NCBI GenBank assembly: GCA_003220265.1
Contig: QHRW01000137.1
Location: 9,921 to 60,372 of the forward strand
Reading direction: 5' to 3'
Source of the DNA: Candidatus Rokuibacteriota bacterium
Lineage (GTDB): Bacteria > Methylomirabilota > Methylomirabilia > Rokubacteriales > CSP1-6
DNA length: 50,452 nucleotides
Both the position numbers and the translations under genes were made by a program. The notes beneath the pieces were generated by a model. The model did not search any database. It was not told the DNA's origin and was given only the letters and a program-made list of their open reading frames with translations. Positions 1-8,290 of this stretch are shown here, piece after piece. Position 1 is the first letter of the stretch, and each line of letters opens with the position of its first letter.

Positions 1-419
1 AAGCCGCGCTCGGTGATGCTGTCGGCGTAGGAGAGCGACAGCCACGGCACCTGCAGGCGCTCGGCCACTTCCGTCACGCCGAGCGTGAAGGACGACAGCC
101 ACGAGCCGATGCCCGCGCTGATCTTTTCACGAGTGAGGACACGTTGAGCGGCGCTGACGGCTTTCTCGACGCTGTCGCCGGCGTCCGCCTCGCGCAGCAC
201 GATCTTGGCGCCGCCGAGCGCCTTGATGCCGCCCTGGCTATTGATCTCCTCGATGGCCATCTCGGCGCCCATCTTCTTGAGCTGGCCCTGGCGCGCCCAG
301 CGGCCCGACAGCGGCGCCACCAGCGCGATCTTCACGTCGTCGGCGGCGGGGACCGGCTGCGGCACGAGCACGGGAACGACGAGGGACAGAGCGAGGACCA
401 GGGCGAGCATCGGGCGCAT
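1..419 (-). CDS. ABC transporter substrate-binding protein, branched-chain amino acid type (partial)
   Basis: These are the first 139 residues of a periplasmic binding protein for a Leu/Ile/Val/amide-type ABC importer; the rest leaves the left edge of the window. Residues 1-26 form a Sec signal peptide with a Leu/Val-rich core ending at PVPAA. The mature chain opens with VKIALVAPLSGRWARQG, the first strand and ligand loop of the family, then GAEMAIEEINSQGG, its first helix. The ATG at 419 is preceded by a good Shine-Dalgarno sequence (AAGGAGG). The ligand cannot be read from this fragment; family members bind amino acids, amides, urea or aromatic acids. No permease or ATPase is visible here. 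Confidence 0.9.
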   Translation of the reverse strand, partial: MRPMLALVLALSLVVPVLVPQPVPAADDVKIALVAPLSGRWARQGQLKKMGAEMAIEEINSQGGIKALGGAKIVLREADAGDSVEKAVSAAQRVLTREKISAGIGSWLSSFTLGVTEVAERLQVPWLSLSYADSITERG

Positions 420-468
420 GCGACGGCCTCCTTCGCTGGCGAGGGACTCAGGGTGTCGGGACGCCCGG

Positions 469-477
469 ACTATAGCA
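469..477 (-). promoter_or_regulatory. Extended -10 promoter element for the ABC binding protein
   Basis: On the minus strand the bases read TGCTATAGT, a TGn extended -10 with a 5/6 TATAAT match, about 50 bp upstream of the ATG at 419. No convincing -35 is present, which is usual for extended -10 promoters. The same TGCTA core recurs upstream of 31209 and 34176. Confidence 0.4.
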
Positions 478-527
478 CTCGGGCTCAGGGTGTTCTACGA
501 TCGGCCTCCTTGGAGAGGAGGTCCGCG

Positions 528-1208
528 ATGGCGACGACCAGGGGCAGCGGCTTGTTGATGGTGTGGGCGGACGTGCCGGCCGACAAGGAAGCGGAGTTCA
601 ACCGCTGGTACAACGAGGAGCACCTGGCCGAGCGGCTGGCGATCCCCGGCTTCCTGAGCGGGGCGCGCTACGAGGCGGTGAAGGGCGGCCCCAAGCACCT
701 GGCCGTCTACGAGCTCGAGAGCGCCGCGGTGATGGAGAGCCCGGCGTACAAGAAGGTGCAGGCCAACCCGACGCCGTGGACGCAGCGCAGCGGGCCGCAG
801 GCGATCGCCACCACGTTCATCCGCAACATCTACACGATGATCCACCCACGCGAGCTCTCGACGGCGGCGGCCTCCAGCGGCCCGGCGCCCGCGCTGCAGA
901 TCGGGCGCATGGACGTGCCGTCCGCCGTCGATGCTGAGTGGAACCAGTGGTACAGCACGATCTACGTGCCGAACTACGAGAAGGTGCCCGGCGTGATCCG
1001 CGGCCGCCGCTACCGGGCCGTCGTCGGCACGCCGACCTACATGACGTTCTACGAGTTCGAGCATCCCAAGGTCTCGGAGAGCACGGCCTGGAATGCCCAG
1101 CGTGATGCCGTCCCGGTGTCGACGACGATGCGCAACCACATGAAGCACGCGCCGGGCTCGCCGGGCGTCTACGTCAAGACGTTCGAGCTCAAGGAGGGAC
1201 GTCGATGA
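528..1208 (+). CDS. Duplicated dimeric alpha/beta-barrel (EthD/Dabb-like) protein
   Basis: The 226-residue protein has two tandem copies of a ferredoxin-like barrel unit. Repeat 1 near residues 24-52 begins FNRWYNEEHL and ends GARYEAV. Repeat 2 near 138-166 begins WNQWYSTIYV and ends GRRYRAV. Such WY-x-EEHL...PG motifs occur in small oxidoreductase- or isomerase-like dimeric barrels; a two-repeat chain would form an intramolecular pseudo-dimer. No signal peptide is present. The ATG at 528 was chosen because GGAGAGGAGG lies just upstream and homology starts there. The stop overlaps the next start as ATGA, so it is translationally coupled to the SDR. The substrate is unknown; the neighbours suggest a catabolic step. 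Confidence 0.7.
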   Translation: MATTRGSGLLMVWADVPADKEAEFNRWYNEEHLAERLAIPGFLSGARYEAVKGGPKHLAVYELESAAVMESPAYKKVQANPTPWTQRSGPQAIATTFIRNIYTMIHPRELSTAAASSGPAPALQIGRMDVPSAVDAEWNQWYSTIYVPNYEKVPGVIRGRRYRAVVGTPTYMTFYEFEHPKVSESTAWNAQRDAVPVSTTMRNHMKHAPGSPGVYVKTFELKEGRR

Positions 1209-1957
1209 GGCTCAACGACAAGGTCGCGCTCGTCAGCGGCGGCGCCAGCGGCATGGGGCAGAGCGAGGCGCTGATCTTCGCCCGCGAAGGCGCCCGCGTC
1301 GTCGTGGCCGACGTGCTGGAGACCGACGGACGCCAGGTGGCCGACAAGATCAAGGCCGCCGGCGGTCAGGCGACGTTCGTGAAGCTCGACGTCAGCAACG
1401 AGGCGGAGTGGGAGAAGGTCGTCAAGGCCACGCTGGAGGGCTTCGGCAAGCTCGACGTCCTCGTCAACAACGCCGGCATCAGCGGCACCTTCGATCCCGA
1501 CATGCTCAGCACGGCGGCGTGGGACCGGCTCATGGACATCAACGCCAAGGGCGTGTTCCTCGGCATGAAGACGGTCATCCCGGTCATGCAGCGAGCCGGC
1601 GGCGGCGCCATCGTCAACATCTCGTCCATCTCCGGCTTCGTCGGCCAGACCGGTGTGCACATGGCCTACAACGCCTCGAAGGGCGCCGTGCGGATCATGA
1701 CCAAGACCGCCGCCGTCCAGTACGCCAAGGACGGTATCCGCGTGAACTCCGTGCACCCCGGCATGATGCCGCCCATGCGCAGCTCGAAGACCTCGGCCGA
1801 CCCGGTGTGGCGCGACAAGATGATCAAGGCCGTGCCGATGAAGCGTGCTGGCCGCGTGGAAGAGGTCGCCCACGCCGTGCTGTTCCTGGCCTCCGACGAG
1901 GCCTCGTACATCACGGGCACCGAGCTCGTGGTGGACGGAGGCTATCTGGCCGTGTAG
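1205..1957 (+). CDS. SDR family NAD(P)-dependent oxidoreductase
   Basis: A 250-residue classical short-chain dehydrogenase, full length for the family. The cofactor motif SGGASGMGQ is at residues 11-19, NNAG at 88-91, and the catalytic triad is Ser141, Tyr155, Lys159 (YNASK). Asp36 after the second strand suggests NAD rather than NADP. The C-terminus YITGTELVVDGGYLAV is typical. It overlaps the upstream barrel gene by 4 bp and is followed after 14 bp by the sulfite dehydrogenase gene, so the four genes to 3748 look like one operon. The substrate is probably a hydroxy or keto acid or a secondary alcohol (inference). Confidence 0.92.
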   Translation: MRLNDKVALVSGGASGMGQSEALIFAREGARVVVADVLETDGRQVADKIKAAGGQATFVKLDVSNEAEWEKVVKATLEGFGKLDVLVNNAGISGTFDPDMLSTAAWDRLMDINAKGVFLGMKTVIPVMQRAGGGAIVNISSISGFVGQTGVHMAYNASKGAVRIMTKTAAVQYAKDGIRVNSVHPGMMPPMRSSKTSADPVWRDKMIKAVPMKRAGRVEEVAHAVLFLASDEASYITGTELVVDGGYLAV

Positions 1958-1971
1958 GCCGGGAGGCGACG

Positions 1972-3213
1972 ATGGACGAATCCAAGCGGAGTTTCCTCAA
2001 GCGCGCGGCCGGCCTGCTGGCGGCGAGCGGCCTCGTGGCCGGCGGAGCAAAGCGCGCCGACGCGGTCGAGCCGCCGGACGTGGCGCCGTCGATGAAAGCC
2101 CCCGGCGCCGGGATGAGCGAGTACGGCAGCCCGGCGAAGTACGAGGTCAAAGTGACGCGCACGGGCATTCGCTCGCAGCCCGGCACCACGGGCAGCGGCG
2201 CCTCGCGGGCGCCGCTGGAATCGCTCGACGGCATGCTGACGCCGAGCGGGCTGCACTTCGAGCGGCACCACAGCGGCGTGCCCGACATCGACCCGGCCAC
2301 GCACCGCCTGCTCATCCACGGCCTGGTGAAGCGTCCGCTGATCTTCAGCGTGAACGCCCTCCTGCGCTATCCGATGGTCTCGCGCATCCACTTCCTCGAA
2401 TGCTCCGGCAACAGCCAGGTCCTCTACCAGCCGGCGCCGCCGAATCTCACCGCCGGTCAGACGCACGGCCTCGTGTCGTGCAGCGAGTGGACCGGCGTGC
2501 CGCTGCGCCTGCTGCTGGAGGAGGCCGGCGTCGATCGAGGCGCGCCGTGGATCCTCGCCGAGGGCGCGGACGCCGCGGCGATGAGCCGCAGCATCCCCAT
2601 GGCCAAGGCGATGGACGACGCCATCCTCGCGCTGTTCCAGAATGGCGAGCGGCTGCGGCCCGAGAACGGCTATCCCGTGCGCCTGTTCCTGCCCGGCTGG
2701 GAAGGCAACATGAGCGTGAAGTGGCTGCGGCGCCTCAAGGTCGTGTCGGCGCCGATCATGACCAAGGACGAGACGTCGCGCTACACGGATCTACAATCCG
2801 ATGGGAAGTCGCTGATGTTCACGTACCCGATGGAGGTGAAGTCCGTCATCACGCGCCCCTCGCACGGCATGACGCTGGCGGGCGCCGGGCTCCACCAGAT
2901 CTCCGGCATCGCGTGGTCGGGCAACGGCACGATCACGAAGGTCGAGGTGTCGACCGACTCCGGCAGGACATGGGTGGACGCGCCGCTGGTGGCGCCCGTG
3001 CTGCCGCGGGCGCTCACGCGGTTCCGGCTGCCGTGGAAGTGGGACGGCGCCGCCACCGTGCTCAAGTCGCGCGCGACCGACGACACGGGCGCCGTCCAGC
3101 CGGAGCGCGCGAAGTTCATCGCCGAGCACGGCAACAACGCCGTCTTCCATTTCCACGGCATCCAGGCCTGGAGCGTGGCGACGAGCGGCGAGGTGAAGCA
3201 TGTCTACGCGTGA
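1972..3213 (+). CDS. soxC: Sulfite dehydrogenase, molybdopterin subunit (SoxC-like)
   Basis: A 413-residue exported molybdoenzyme of the sulfite oxidase family. The N-terminus carries a twin-Arg-like signal with Lys-Arg in place of Arg-Arg (SKRSFLKRAAGLL, residues 4-16). The molybdopterin domain spans about 90-280 and includes HFERHHSGVPDIDP and the molybdenum-ligating Cys144 in FLECSGNSQ. The C-terminal Ig-like dimerisation domain spans about 285-400. In Sox systems SoxC partners a cytochrome c (SoxD) and oxidises sulfane sulfur or sulfite in the periplasm; a cytochrome gene overlaps its 3' end here. ATG 1972 follows GGGAGGCGACG. No soxXYZAB genes are in the window, so the physiological substrate is inferred, not shown. 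Confidence 0.88.
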   Translation: MDESKRSFLKRAAGLLAASGLVAGGAKRADAVEPPDVAPSMKAPGAGMSEYGSPAKYEVKVTRTGIRSQPGTTGSGASRAPLESLDGMLTPSGLHFERHHSGVPDIDPATHRLLIHGLVKRPLIFSVNALLRYPMVSRIHFLECSGNSQVLYQPAPPNLTAGQTHGLVSCSEWTGVPLRLLLEEAGVDRGAPWILAEGADAAAMSRSIPMAKAMDDAILALFQNGERLRPENGYPVRLFLPGWEGNMSVKWLRRLKVVSAPIMTKDETSRYTDLQSDGKSLMFTYPMEVKSVITRPSHGMTLAGAGLHQISGIAWSGNGTITKVEVSTDSGRTWVDAPLVAPVLPRALTRFRLPWKWDGAATVLKSRATDDTGAVQPERAKFIAEHGNNAVFHFHGIQAWSVATSGEVKHVYA

Positions 3214-3748
3214 TCTCCTGCGCGTGACGCTGGCCCTCGTGCTCGCCGGCTGTGCGAGCGCGGGCGCGACCCGCGGCGGGATGGAGGGCCCGAATCTCGG
3301 ACGAGAGGCCACGCCGGCGCAGATCGCCGGCTGGGACATCAGCGTAGGACCCGACGGCGCCGGGCTGCCGGCGGGCCGCGGCACGCCGGCGGCCGGCGCG
3401 ACCGTGTACGAGCAGAAGTGCCAGGTCTGCCACGGCGCCAAGGGGGCGGGACAGCCGAACGACCGCCTGGTCGGCGGGCAGGGGACGCTCGCGAGCAAGA
3501 CACCGGTGCGGACGATCGGCAGCTACTGGCCGTACGCCACGACCGTCTTCGACTACGTGCGCCGCTCGATGCCCTACATCCAGCCGCACTCGCTGAGCAA
3601 CGACGAGGTGTACGCGGTCACCGCCTATCTGCTCCACCTGAACGGGATCATCGGCGAGAGCGACGAGATGAACGCGCAGGCGCTGCCGAAAGTGAAGATG
3701 CCGAACCAGTCGAATTTCATCGTTGTGTATCCGTCGCGCGGGAAATAG
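3200..3748 (+). CDS. Lipoprotein cytochrome c, SoxD-like partner of SoxC
   Basis: A 182-residue monohaem cytochrome c. Residues 1-18 form a lipoprotein signal with lipobox LAGC (Cys18). The haem site is CQVCH at 74-78 and the likely axial Met is Met124 in RRSMP. It overlaps the end of soxC by 14 bp, so the two are translationally coupled and the protein most likely takes electrons from the molybdenum subunit. At 182 residues it is short compared with classical two-haem SoxD. It could equally be named a generic c-type cytochrome. Confidence 0.85.
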   Translation: MSTRDLLRVTLALVLAGCASAGATRGGMEGPNLGREATPAQIAGWDISVGPDGAGLPAGRGTPAAGATVYEQKCQVCHGAKGAGQPNDRLVGGQGTLASKTPVRTIGSYWPYATTVFDYVRRSMPYIQPHSLSNDEVYAVTAYLLHLNGIIGESDEMNAQALPKVKMPNQSNFIVVYPSRGK

Positions 3749-4268
3749 TCGAGGCGTCGACGTCGACGGCGAGAGGATGCAGGACGCCGATGGCGTACGC
3801 GACGTCGAGACGCTCGCCAAACCAACCCGAGCTCGCGACCCGGGTGTGCGTGCATGGTGCCCCGGCGTCATAGAGCGCTCCAAAGCCTCGTCTCTGCACC
3901 TGATAGCCCTCTTCGTGAACGGTGCGGTGGTGACGACGACACAGCAGCGCCAGGTTCGACAGCGTCTTGGGGCCGCCGTGAGCCCAGTGGCGGATGTGAT
4001 GGCTCTGTAGCGCTCGCCGTAGCGCCGGCGGGATCGTGCGAGTGCGGGCGCCGATCTCCACGATGCGCCCGTCCTGATCGTGGCGCATGACCACGCGGCT
4101 CGCGTCGCACGCTAGCCGCTGGGACGTTTCCGCGGAAACGCGTTCGCCGTCTTCCAGGACCGACTGGCCTGACTGATCGGGGTCCGCAAGGACGGCGGCA
4201 TCGACGTGCACGACCACCTGGTAACGCTCGCCGGGCGCGCCGGGATCGATCCCGTGGTGCAAGGCAGC
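3717..4268 (-). pseudogene. DUF222/HNH endonuclease remnant with zinc knuckle deleted
   Basis: On the minus strand a recognisable chain runs from ALHHGIDPGAPGERYQVVV through VSAETSQRLACDASRVV to the HNH core HHIRHWAHGGPKTLSNLALL and CRRHHRTVHEEGYQ. This is the C-terminal half of the DUF222-HNH family of 13E12-like proteins. Two defects are visible. The N-terminal DUF222 helices are missing, with no start or Shine-Dalgarno. The segment between RALQ and HHIRHW, which in intact members holds a Cys-x4-Cys zinc pair, is absent in frame (about 16-18 codons, judged from memory of the family). The 3' end overlaps the end of the cytochrome gene. An inactive relic is the simplest reading; an assembly collapse is the alternative. 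Confidence 0.75.
4125..4140. repeat. 16-bp palindrome CGTTTCCGCGGAAACG, copy 1
   Basis: A perfect palindrome inside the HNH remnant, where it encodes the conserved VSAET codons. The same 16 bases recur in the intergenic palindrome at 27870-27889. Confidence 0.6.
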
Positions 4269-4368
4269 TCCATCGTCGGACGGTCGCCGGCCGGATCGTT
4301 GAAGCGCGCCCGTTGATGGAGCGTCTCGCGCGCGAGCGCCGTCCGCACGAAGTGTTTGGGAGGCTGCC

Positions 4369-6701
4369 CTACCGACGCGTCCCAGCCTCCCGGATCGCGG
4401 TCCACACGCGCTCGGGCGTGGCCGGCATCTCGATGTGCTCCACGCCCAGCTCCGCGAGCGCGTCCACGATCGCGTTGACGACGGCGCCGAGCGCGGGCGT
4501 GGTGCCACCCTCGCCGCCGCCGCGCAGGCCGAGCGGGTTGGTGGTCGACGGGACCTCGCTGATCTCCGTGGTGAACGACGGCAGCGCGTCGGCGCGCGGC
4601 AGCGCGTAGTCCATGAAGCTCGCGGAGAGCATCTGGCCGTCGCCGTCGTACGCGCACAGCTCCATCAGCGCCTGGCCCACGCCGGCGGCGATGCCGCCGT
4701 GCGTCTGGCCGTGCAGGATGAGCGGATTGACGGCGCGGCCGACGTCGTCCACGCACGTCCAGCGCGCGATCTCGACCACGCCGGTTTCCGGATCGACCTC
4801 GACCTCGCACACCGCGCAGCCGTACGGGTACGAGGGGATGCTCATGACCTCGCGGCTGCTTCCGGCGAGGGGCTCGCGCATCCACTCGGGGGCGTGCGCG
4901 CGTCGCGTGGCCGCGGCGGCCTCGAACACGGTCACCGAGCGGTCGGTGCCCTTCACGGTGAAGCGCCCGGCGCTGAACTCGATGTCGGCCTCGGCGGCCT
5001 CGAGCAGCCAGGCGGCGATGCGGCGGCCCTGCTCGATGATCTGCGTCGTCGCCTTCGACATCACGACGGCGGCCAGCCGCATCGAGCGGCCGGAGTGCGA
5101 GCCGCCGCCGTAGGTCGCCACGTCGCTGTCGCCGGTGAGCAGGTGCACCTGGTCGAGGTCCACGCCGAGCCAGTCCACGATGCACTGGGCGAAGCTGGTC
5201 TCGTGACCCTGGCCGGCCGAGAGCGTGCCGACGACGACGTCGACGCGGCCCTCCGGCTGCACCGTGATCTGGGCCTGCTCGCGCGGATCGCCGGTATTCA
5301 GCTCGAGGTAGTTCGCCACGCCGATGCCGCGATAGCGCCCGCGCCGGCGCGCCTCGGCGCGCCGGGCCTCGAAGCCGGCCCAGTCGGCCAGCGCGACGGC
5401 GCGGTCCAGGGCGGCCGTGTAGTCGCCGCTGTCGTAGACGAGTCCGAGCGGGTTGCGATAGGGCATCGCCGCGGCCGGCACCAGGTTGCACCGGCGGAGC
5501 GCGACGCGGTCGAAGCCGTGACGGCGCGCCGCGAGATCGATCAGGCGCTCGGTGACGAAGAGCATCTCCGGGCGGCCGGCCGCGCGATACGGCGTGGTGG
5601 GCGACGTGTTGGTGAGGACCGCGCGGCCGCGCACCGCCGAGACCGGCACGTGGTAGACGCTGCTGGAGATGGCGATGCCCTTGGCGAGCGGGATGAACGA
5701 CAGCGTGTAGGCGCCGACGTTGCTCGTGTTGAGCGCGCGGAACGCCAGGAACGTGCCGTCGGCGTCCAGCGCCAGCTCGGCGTGAGAGACGAGGTCGCGG
5801 GCGTGGTAGTCGGTGAGTAGCGCCTCGCGGCGATCGGCCGTCCACTTCACCGGCCGGCCCAGCGCGCGCGCGGCCCAGGTGACGAGCCCGTACTCCGGAT
5901 AGGAGCTGTTGCGCGTGCCGTAGTTGCCGCCGATGTCGCGCGCCACCACGCGGACGGCGCCCTCCTCGACGCCAAGCGTGCCGGCCAGGTCGACGCGAAT
6001 GCGCTGCACGCCGCCGGAGCCGGCGTAGAGCGTGTAGCGTCCGGCTCCATCGGCACGCCGGTGACGCGGTTCACGCGCGTCTCCAGCTGCACCACGTGCG
6101 CGGCCCGCGCGAACGCCGCGTCCACCGCGGGGGCGTTCCCCGCTTCCGTCTCCACGCACACGTTCGACGGTCGCTCGTCCCAAAGCGCCGGCGCGCCCGG
6201 CGCCAGCGCCGCGGCGGCGGTGACGACGGCGGGCAGCGGCTCGTACTCGACGTGCACGCGCTCGGCGCCGTCGCGCGCCGCCGCCACGGTCTCGGCCACG
6301 ACCATGGCGACGGGCTCACCCGCGAAGCGGGCGCGCTCGACGGGGAGCGAGGCGTGCGTGGACACGAAGAACGGTGAGCCGTCGGGACTCTTGAGCGGCA
6401 CCTCGTGCGGGTTCGTCGGCACCGGGCGGTGGGGAATGGGGCGCAAGCCGGCGCGGGCGACGTCGGCGCCGGTGAAGACGGCGATCACGCCCGGCGCCTT
6501 CAGCGCCTCGCGCGCGTCGATCGCGCGCAGGCGCGCGTGGCCGTGGGGCGAGCGCACGAATGCCGCATAGGCCTGGCCGGGGAGGTTGATGTCGTCGCCG
6601 AAGGCACCGCGGCCGGTGACGAGCCGCGCGTCCTCCTTGCGGCGGACGGGCTGCCCGATGCCTCGTGAGGCGGCCTGCGCGGGGGATCTCAGGAGCGCCA
6701 T
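4369..6701 (-). pseudogene. Xanthine dehydrogenase family molybdopterin-binding subunit, frameshifted
   Basis: Two reading frames together make one CoxL/XdhB-like large subunit of about 777 residues. The start is ATG 6701. The N-terminal frame (6701 to about 6045) runs from GIGQPVRRKEDARLVTGRG to VTGVPMEP. The C-terminal frame (about 6043 to 4369) resumes at GRYTLYAGSGGVQ and holds TPYRAAGRPEM, the SAGQGHE loop and the catalytic-Glu motif GGGEGGTTP. Between MEP and GRYTLY intact members have roughly 12 more residues beginning with the conserved Arg of MEPR, so the break is a short out-of-frame deletion near 6041-6045. The YRAAGR loop argues for an aldehyde/xanthine-type enzyme, not CO dehydrogenase. 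No FAD or 2Fe-2S subunit lies nearby. Confidence 0.8.
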
Positions 6702-6736
6702 AGGTCGCCCCTGTGGTCGATATGACCAGGAGTGAC

Positions 6737-6742
6737 TATATT
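6737..6742 (+). promoter_or_regulatory. -10 element six bases before the antitoxin start
   Basis: TATATT (5/6 match) ends 6 bp before the ATG at 6749. The nearest purine-rich AGGAG is 17 bp from the ATG, too far for a ribosome-binding site, so the mRNA is predicted to be leaderless. Confidence 0.4.
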
Positions 6743-6748
6743 GGGATC

Positions 6749-7012
6749 ATGGAAGGCGTCAAAATCGCCGAACTCAAGGCGAGACTCCGTGAATACCTGC
6801 GCCGCGTGCGCCGCGGGCATTCGCTGACGGTGCTGGACCGTGAGACCCCTATCGCGCGGATCGTTCCCTACGTCCCCGACGACGCGACACTCGGCATCCG
6901 CCGTCCGCCGCCGGGGATCGGCAAGCTTCATCAAGTCCCGCTGCCTGCCCCTCTGAAGACCGCGGTCGACATTGTCGATTTGCTCATGGAGGAGCGCCAG
7001 CCCGAGCGGTGA
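6749..7012 (+). CDS. Phd/YefM-type antitoxin, orphan
   Basis: The 87-residue protein begins MEGVKIAELKARLREYLRRV, the strand-helix opening of the Phd/YefM (prevent-host-death) DNA-binding fold, followed by SLTVLDRETPIARIVPY, the second strand pair. ATG 6749 is preferred over an upstream in-frame start at 6713 because homology begins with EGVKIAEL and a -10 box sits just before it. In a normal module a PIN- or Doc/RelE-type toxin gene follows within a few bases; here the next gene is a convergent MetE-like gene 13 bp away, so no toxin is present. It may be a relic, an anti-addiction copy or a stand-alone repressor. Confidence 0.8.
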   Translation: MEGVKIAELKARLREYLRRVRRGHSLTVLDRETPIARIVPYVPDDATLGIRRPPPGIGKLHQVPLPAPLKTAVDIVDLLMEERQPER

Positions 7013-7025
7013 GCTGAGCACAAGA

Positions 7026-8264
7026 TCACCGCCACAGGATCGCCGAGGCCAGGCGCGCGCCCTCGGCCATGGCGGCCAGCTTGGCCCACACGATCTCCGG
7101 CTCCACCTGGGGAGTGGAGCGCGCGAAGGTGCCGAAGCCGCAGTCGCTACCGGCGATCACCCGCTCGCGCCCGACCACCTCGGCGTAGCGCACGATCCGC
7201 TGGGCCACCAGCTCGGGGTGCTCGATGAAGTTCGTCGTCGAGTCGAGCACGCCGGGGATCAGGATCTTGTCGTCGGGCAACTTCAGGTCGCGGAACACGG
7301 CCCACTCGTGCTCGTGGCGCGGGTTGGCGCCCTCGAGCGAGATCGCGTGCGGCCGGGCCCGGAGCACCACGGGCAGGATGTCGCGCAGCGGGACGTCGCG
7401 GTGGTGCGGCCCCTCGTAGTTGCCCCAGCAGAGGTGCAGGCGCAGGCGATCGGGCGGGATGTCGCGCAGCGCGTGATTGAGCGCCTCCACGTTGGCCTCG
7501 GCGATCTTGAGGAACTGCGCCGTGCTGAGCTCGGCGAAGGCCAGGTGCCGGCTCATGGCCAGGTCCGGGCAATCGACCTGCAGCACGAAGCCCGCGCGCG
7601 CGATCGCGTCGTACTCCTCCTTCATCACGTCGGTCAGGCGCGCCAGGTAGGCCTCGCGGCTCGGGTAGTGCTCATTGCGGAGGAAGTGCGCGATGACGCC
7701 GGGCGAGGCCGCCGTCATGAACGCTTCCGCCGGCTTCATGCCGGCCAGCGCTGCCGCCAGGTTGCCGACATCCTTGCCGACGGCGGCGCGGTCGCGCCAC
7801 TCGATCGGCCCGGTGCACGACGGGCGCGAGACCGACGAGCGCGGATGGCGCGCGAGCGCTTCCGGGAAGTCCGCCCAGTCGGCGCGCTGCGCGACGACGC
7901 TGGAGCCGTCGAAGCCGCTCAGGCGATGGCGGACGTACGTCGAGTAGCCGACCTTGCCCTGCTCGCCGTCGTTGACGACGTCGACGCCGGCGGCCACCTG
8001 CTTGCGCACGGCCTCGGCCACGGCGTGGCGCACGCGCGCCTCGAAGGCGGCGGGCTCGGGGAGCGTGCCGGCGTCGAGCGCCTCGAGCGTGGCCACGAGA
8101 TCCCATGGCCGCGGCAGGCTGCCCGTGTGCGTGGTGAGGATGCGCTCGGTGCTGCGCTTCATAGCGGCCAGCCCAGCCCGCGCGTCCTGCGCGCGGCCGG
8201 GCGGCCACGGACGCGCCGGCGTGTCGGCGGCCCAGAGATGGACCTGCGAGTCGACGATGTTCAT
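7026..8264 (-). CDS. MetE C-terminal-like methyltransferase with a fused amidohydrolase N-terminal stub
   Basis: A 412-residue protein. Residues 35-412 are a short MetE-like (cobalamin-independent methionine synthase, UROD/MetE barrel) protein without the N-terminal MetE half, opening with STERILTTHTGSLPRP. The zinc ligands expected from MetE are all present: His277 and Cys279 (HLCWGNY), Glu311 (ISLEGANP) and Cys375 (GSDCGFGT). Residues 1-34 (MNIVDSQVHLWAADTP...) instead match the start of an amidohydrolase-2 family protein. The strong Shine-Dalgarno GGAAGGGAGC precedes ATG 8264, while the Met at 8162 has none, so the fusion is probably translated. It is last in an eight-gene minus-strand operon. 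Substrates are unknown; relatives transfer methyl or alkyl groups to thiols. Confidence 0.85.
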   Translation of the reverse strand: MNIVDSQVHLWAADTPARPWPPGRAQDARAGLAAMKRSTERILTTHTGSLPRPWDLVATLEALDAGTLPEPAAFEARVRHAVAEAVRKQVAAGVDVVNDGEQGKVGYSTYVRHRLSGFDGSSVVAQRADWADFPEALARHPRSSVSRPSCTGPIEWRDRAAVGKDVGNLAAALAGMKPAEAFMTAASPGVIAHFLRNEHYPSREAYLARLTDVMKEEYDAIARAGFVLQVDCPDLAMSRHLAFAELSTAQFLKIAEANVEALNHALRDIPPDRLRLHLCWGNYEGPHHRDVPLRDILPVVLRARPHAISLEGANPRHEHEWAVFRDLKLPDDKILIPGVLDSTTNFIEHPELVAQRIVRYAEVVGRERVIAGSDCGFGTFARSTPQVEPEIVWAKLAAMAEGARLASAILWR

Positions 8265-8290
8265 GCGGTCGCTCCCTTCCTGAGTCGCGC

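Noticed and set aside
144..527. Upstream in-frame extension of the barrel protein
   Set aside because: It runs antisense through the ABC binding protein gene and has no homology-like sequence; the ribosome-binding site and conserved start are at 528.
4112..5845. 577-codon minus-strand frame
   Set aside because: Arg/Pro/Gly-rich shadow of the molybdopterin dehydrogenase; the real protein lies in the other minus-strand frame.
4369..6701. CO dehydrogenase large subunit (coxL)
   Set aside because: The active-site loop reads YRAAGR rather than the CO dehydrogenase-type YRCSFR, and no coxS/coxM genes are near.
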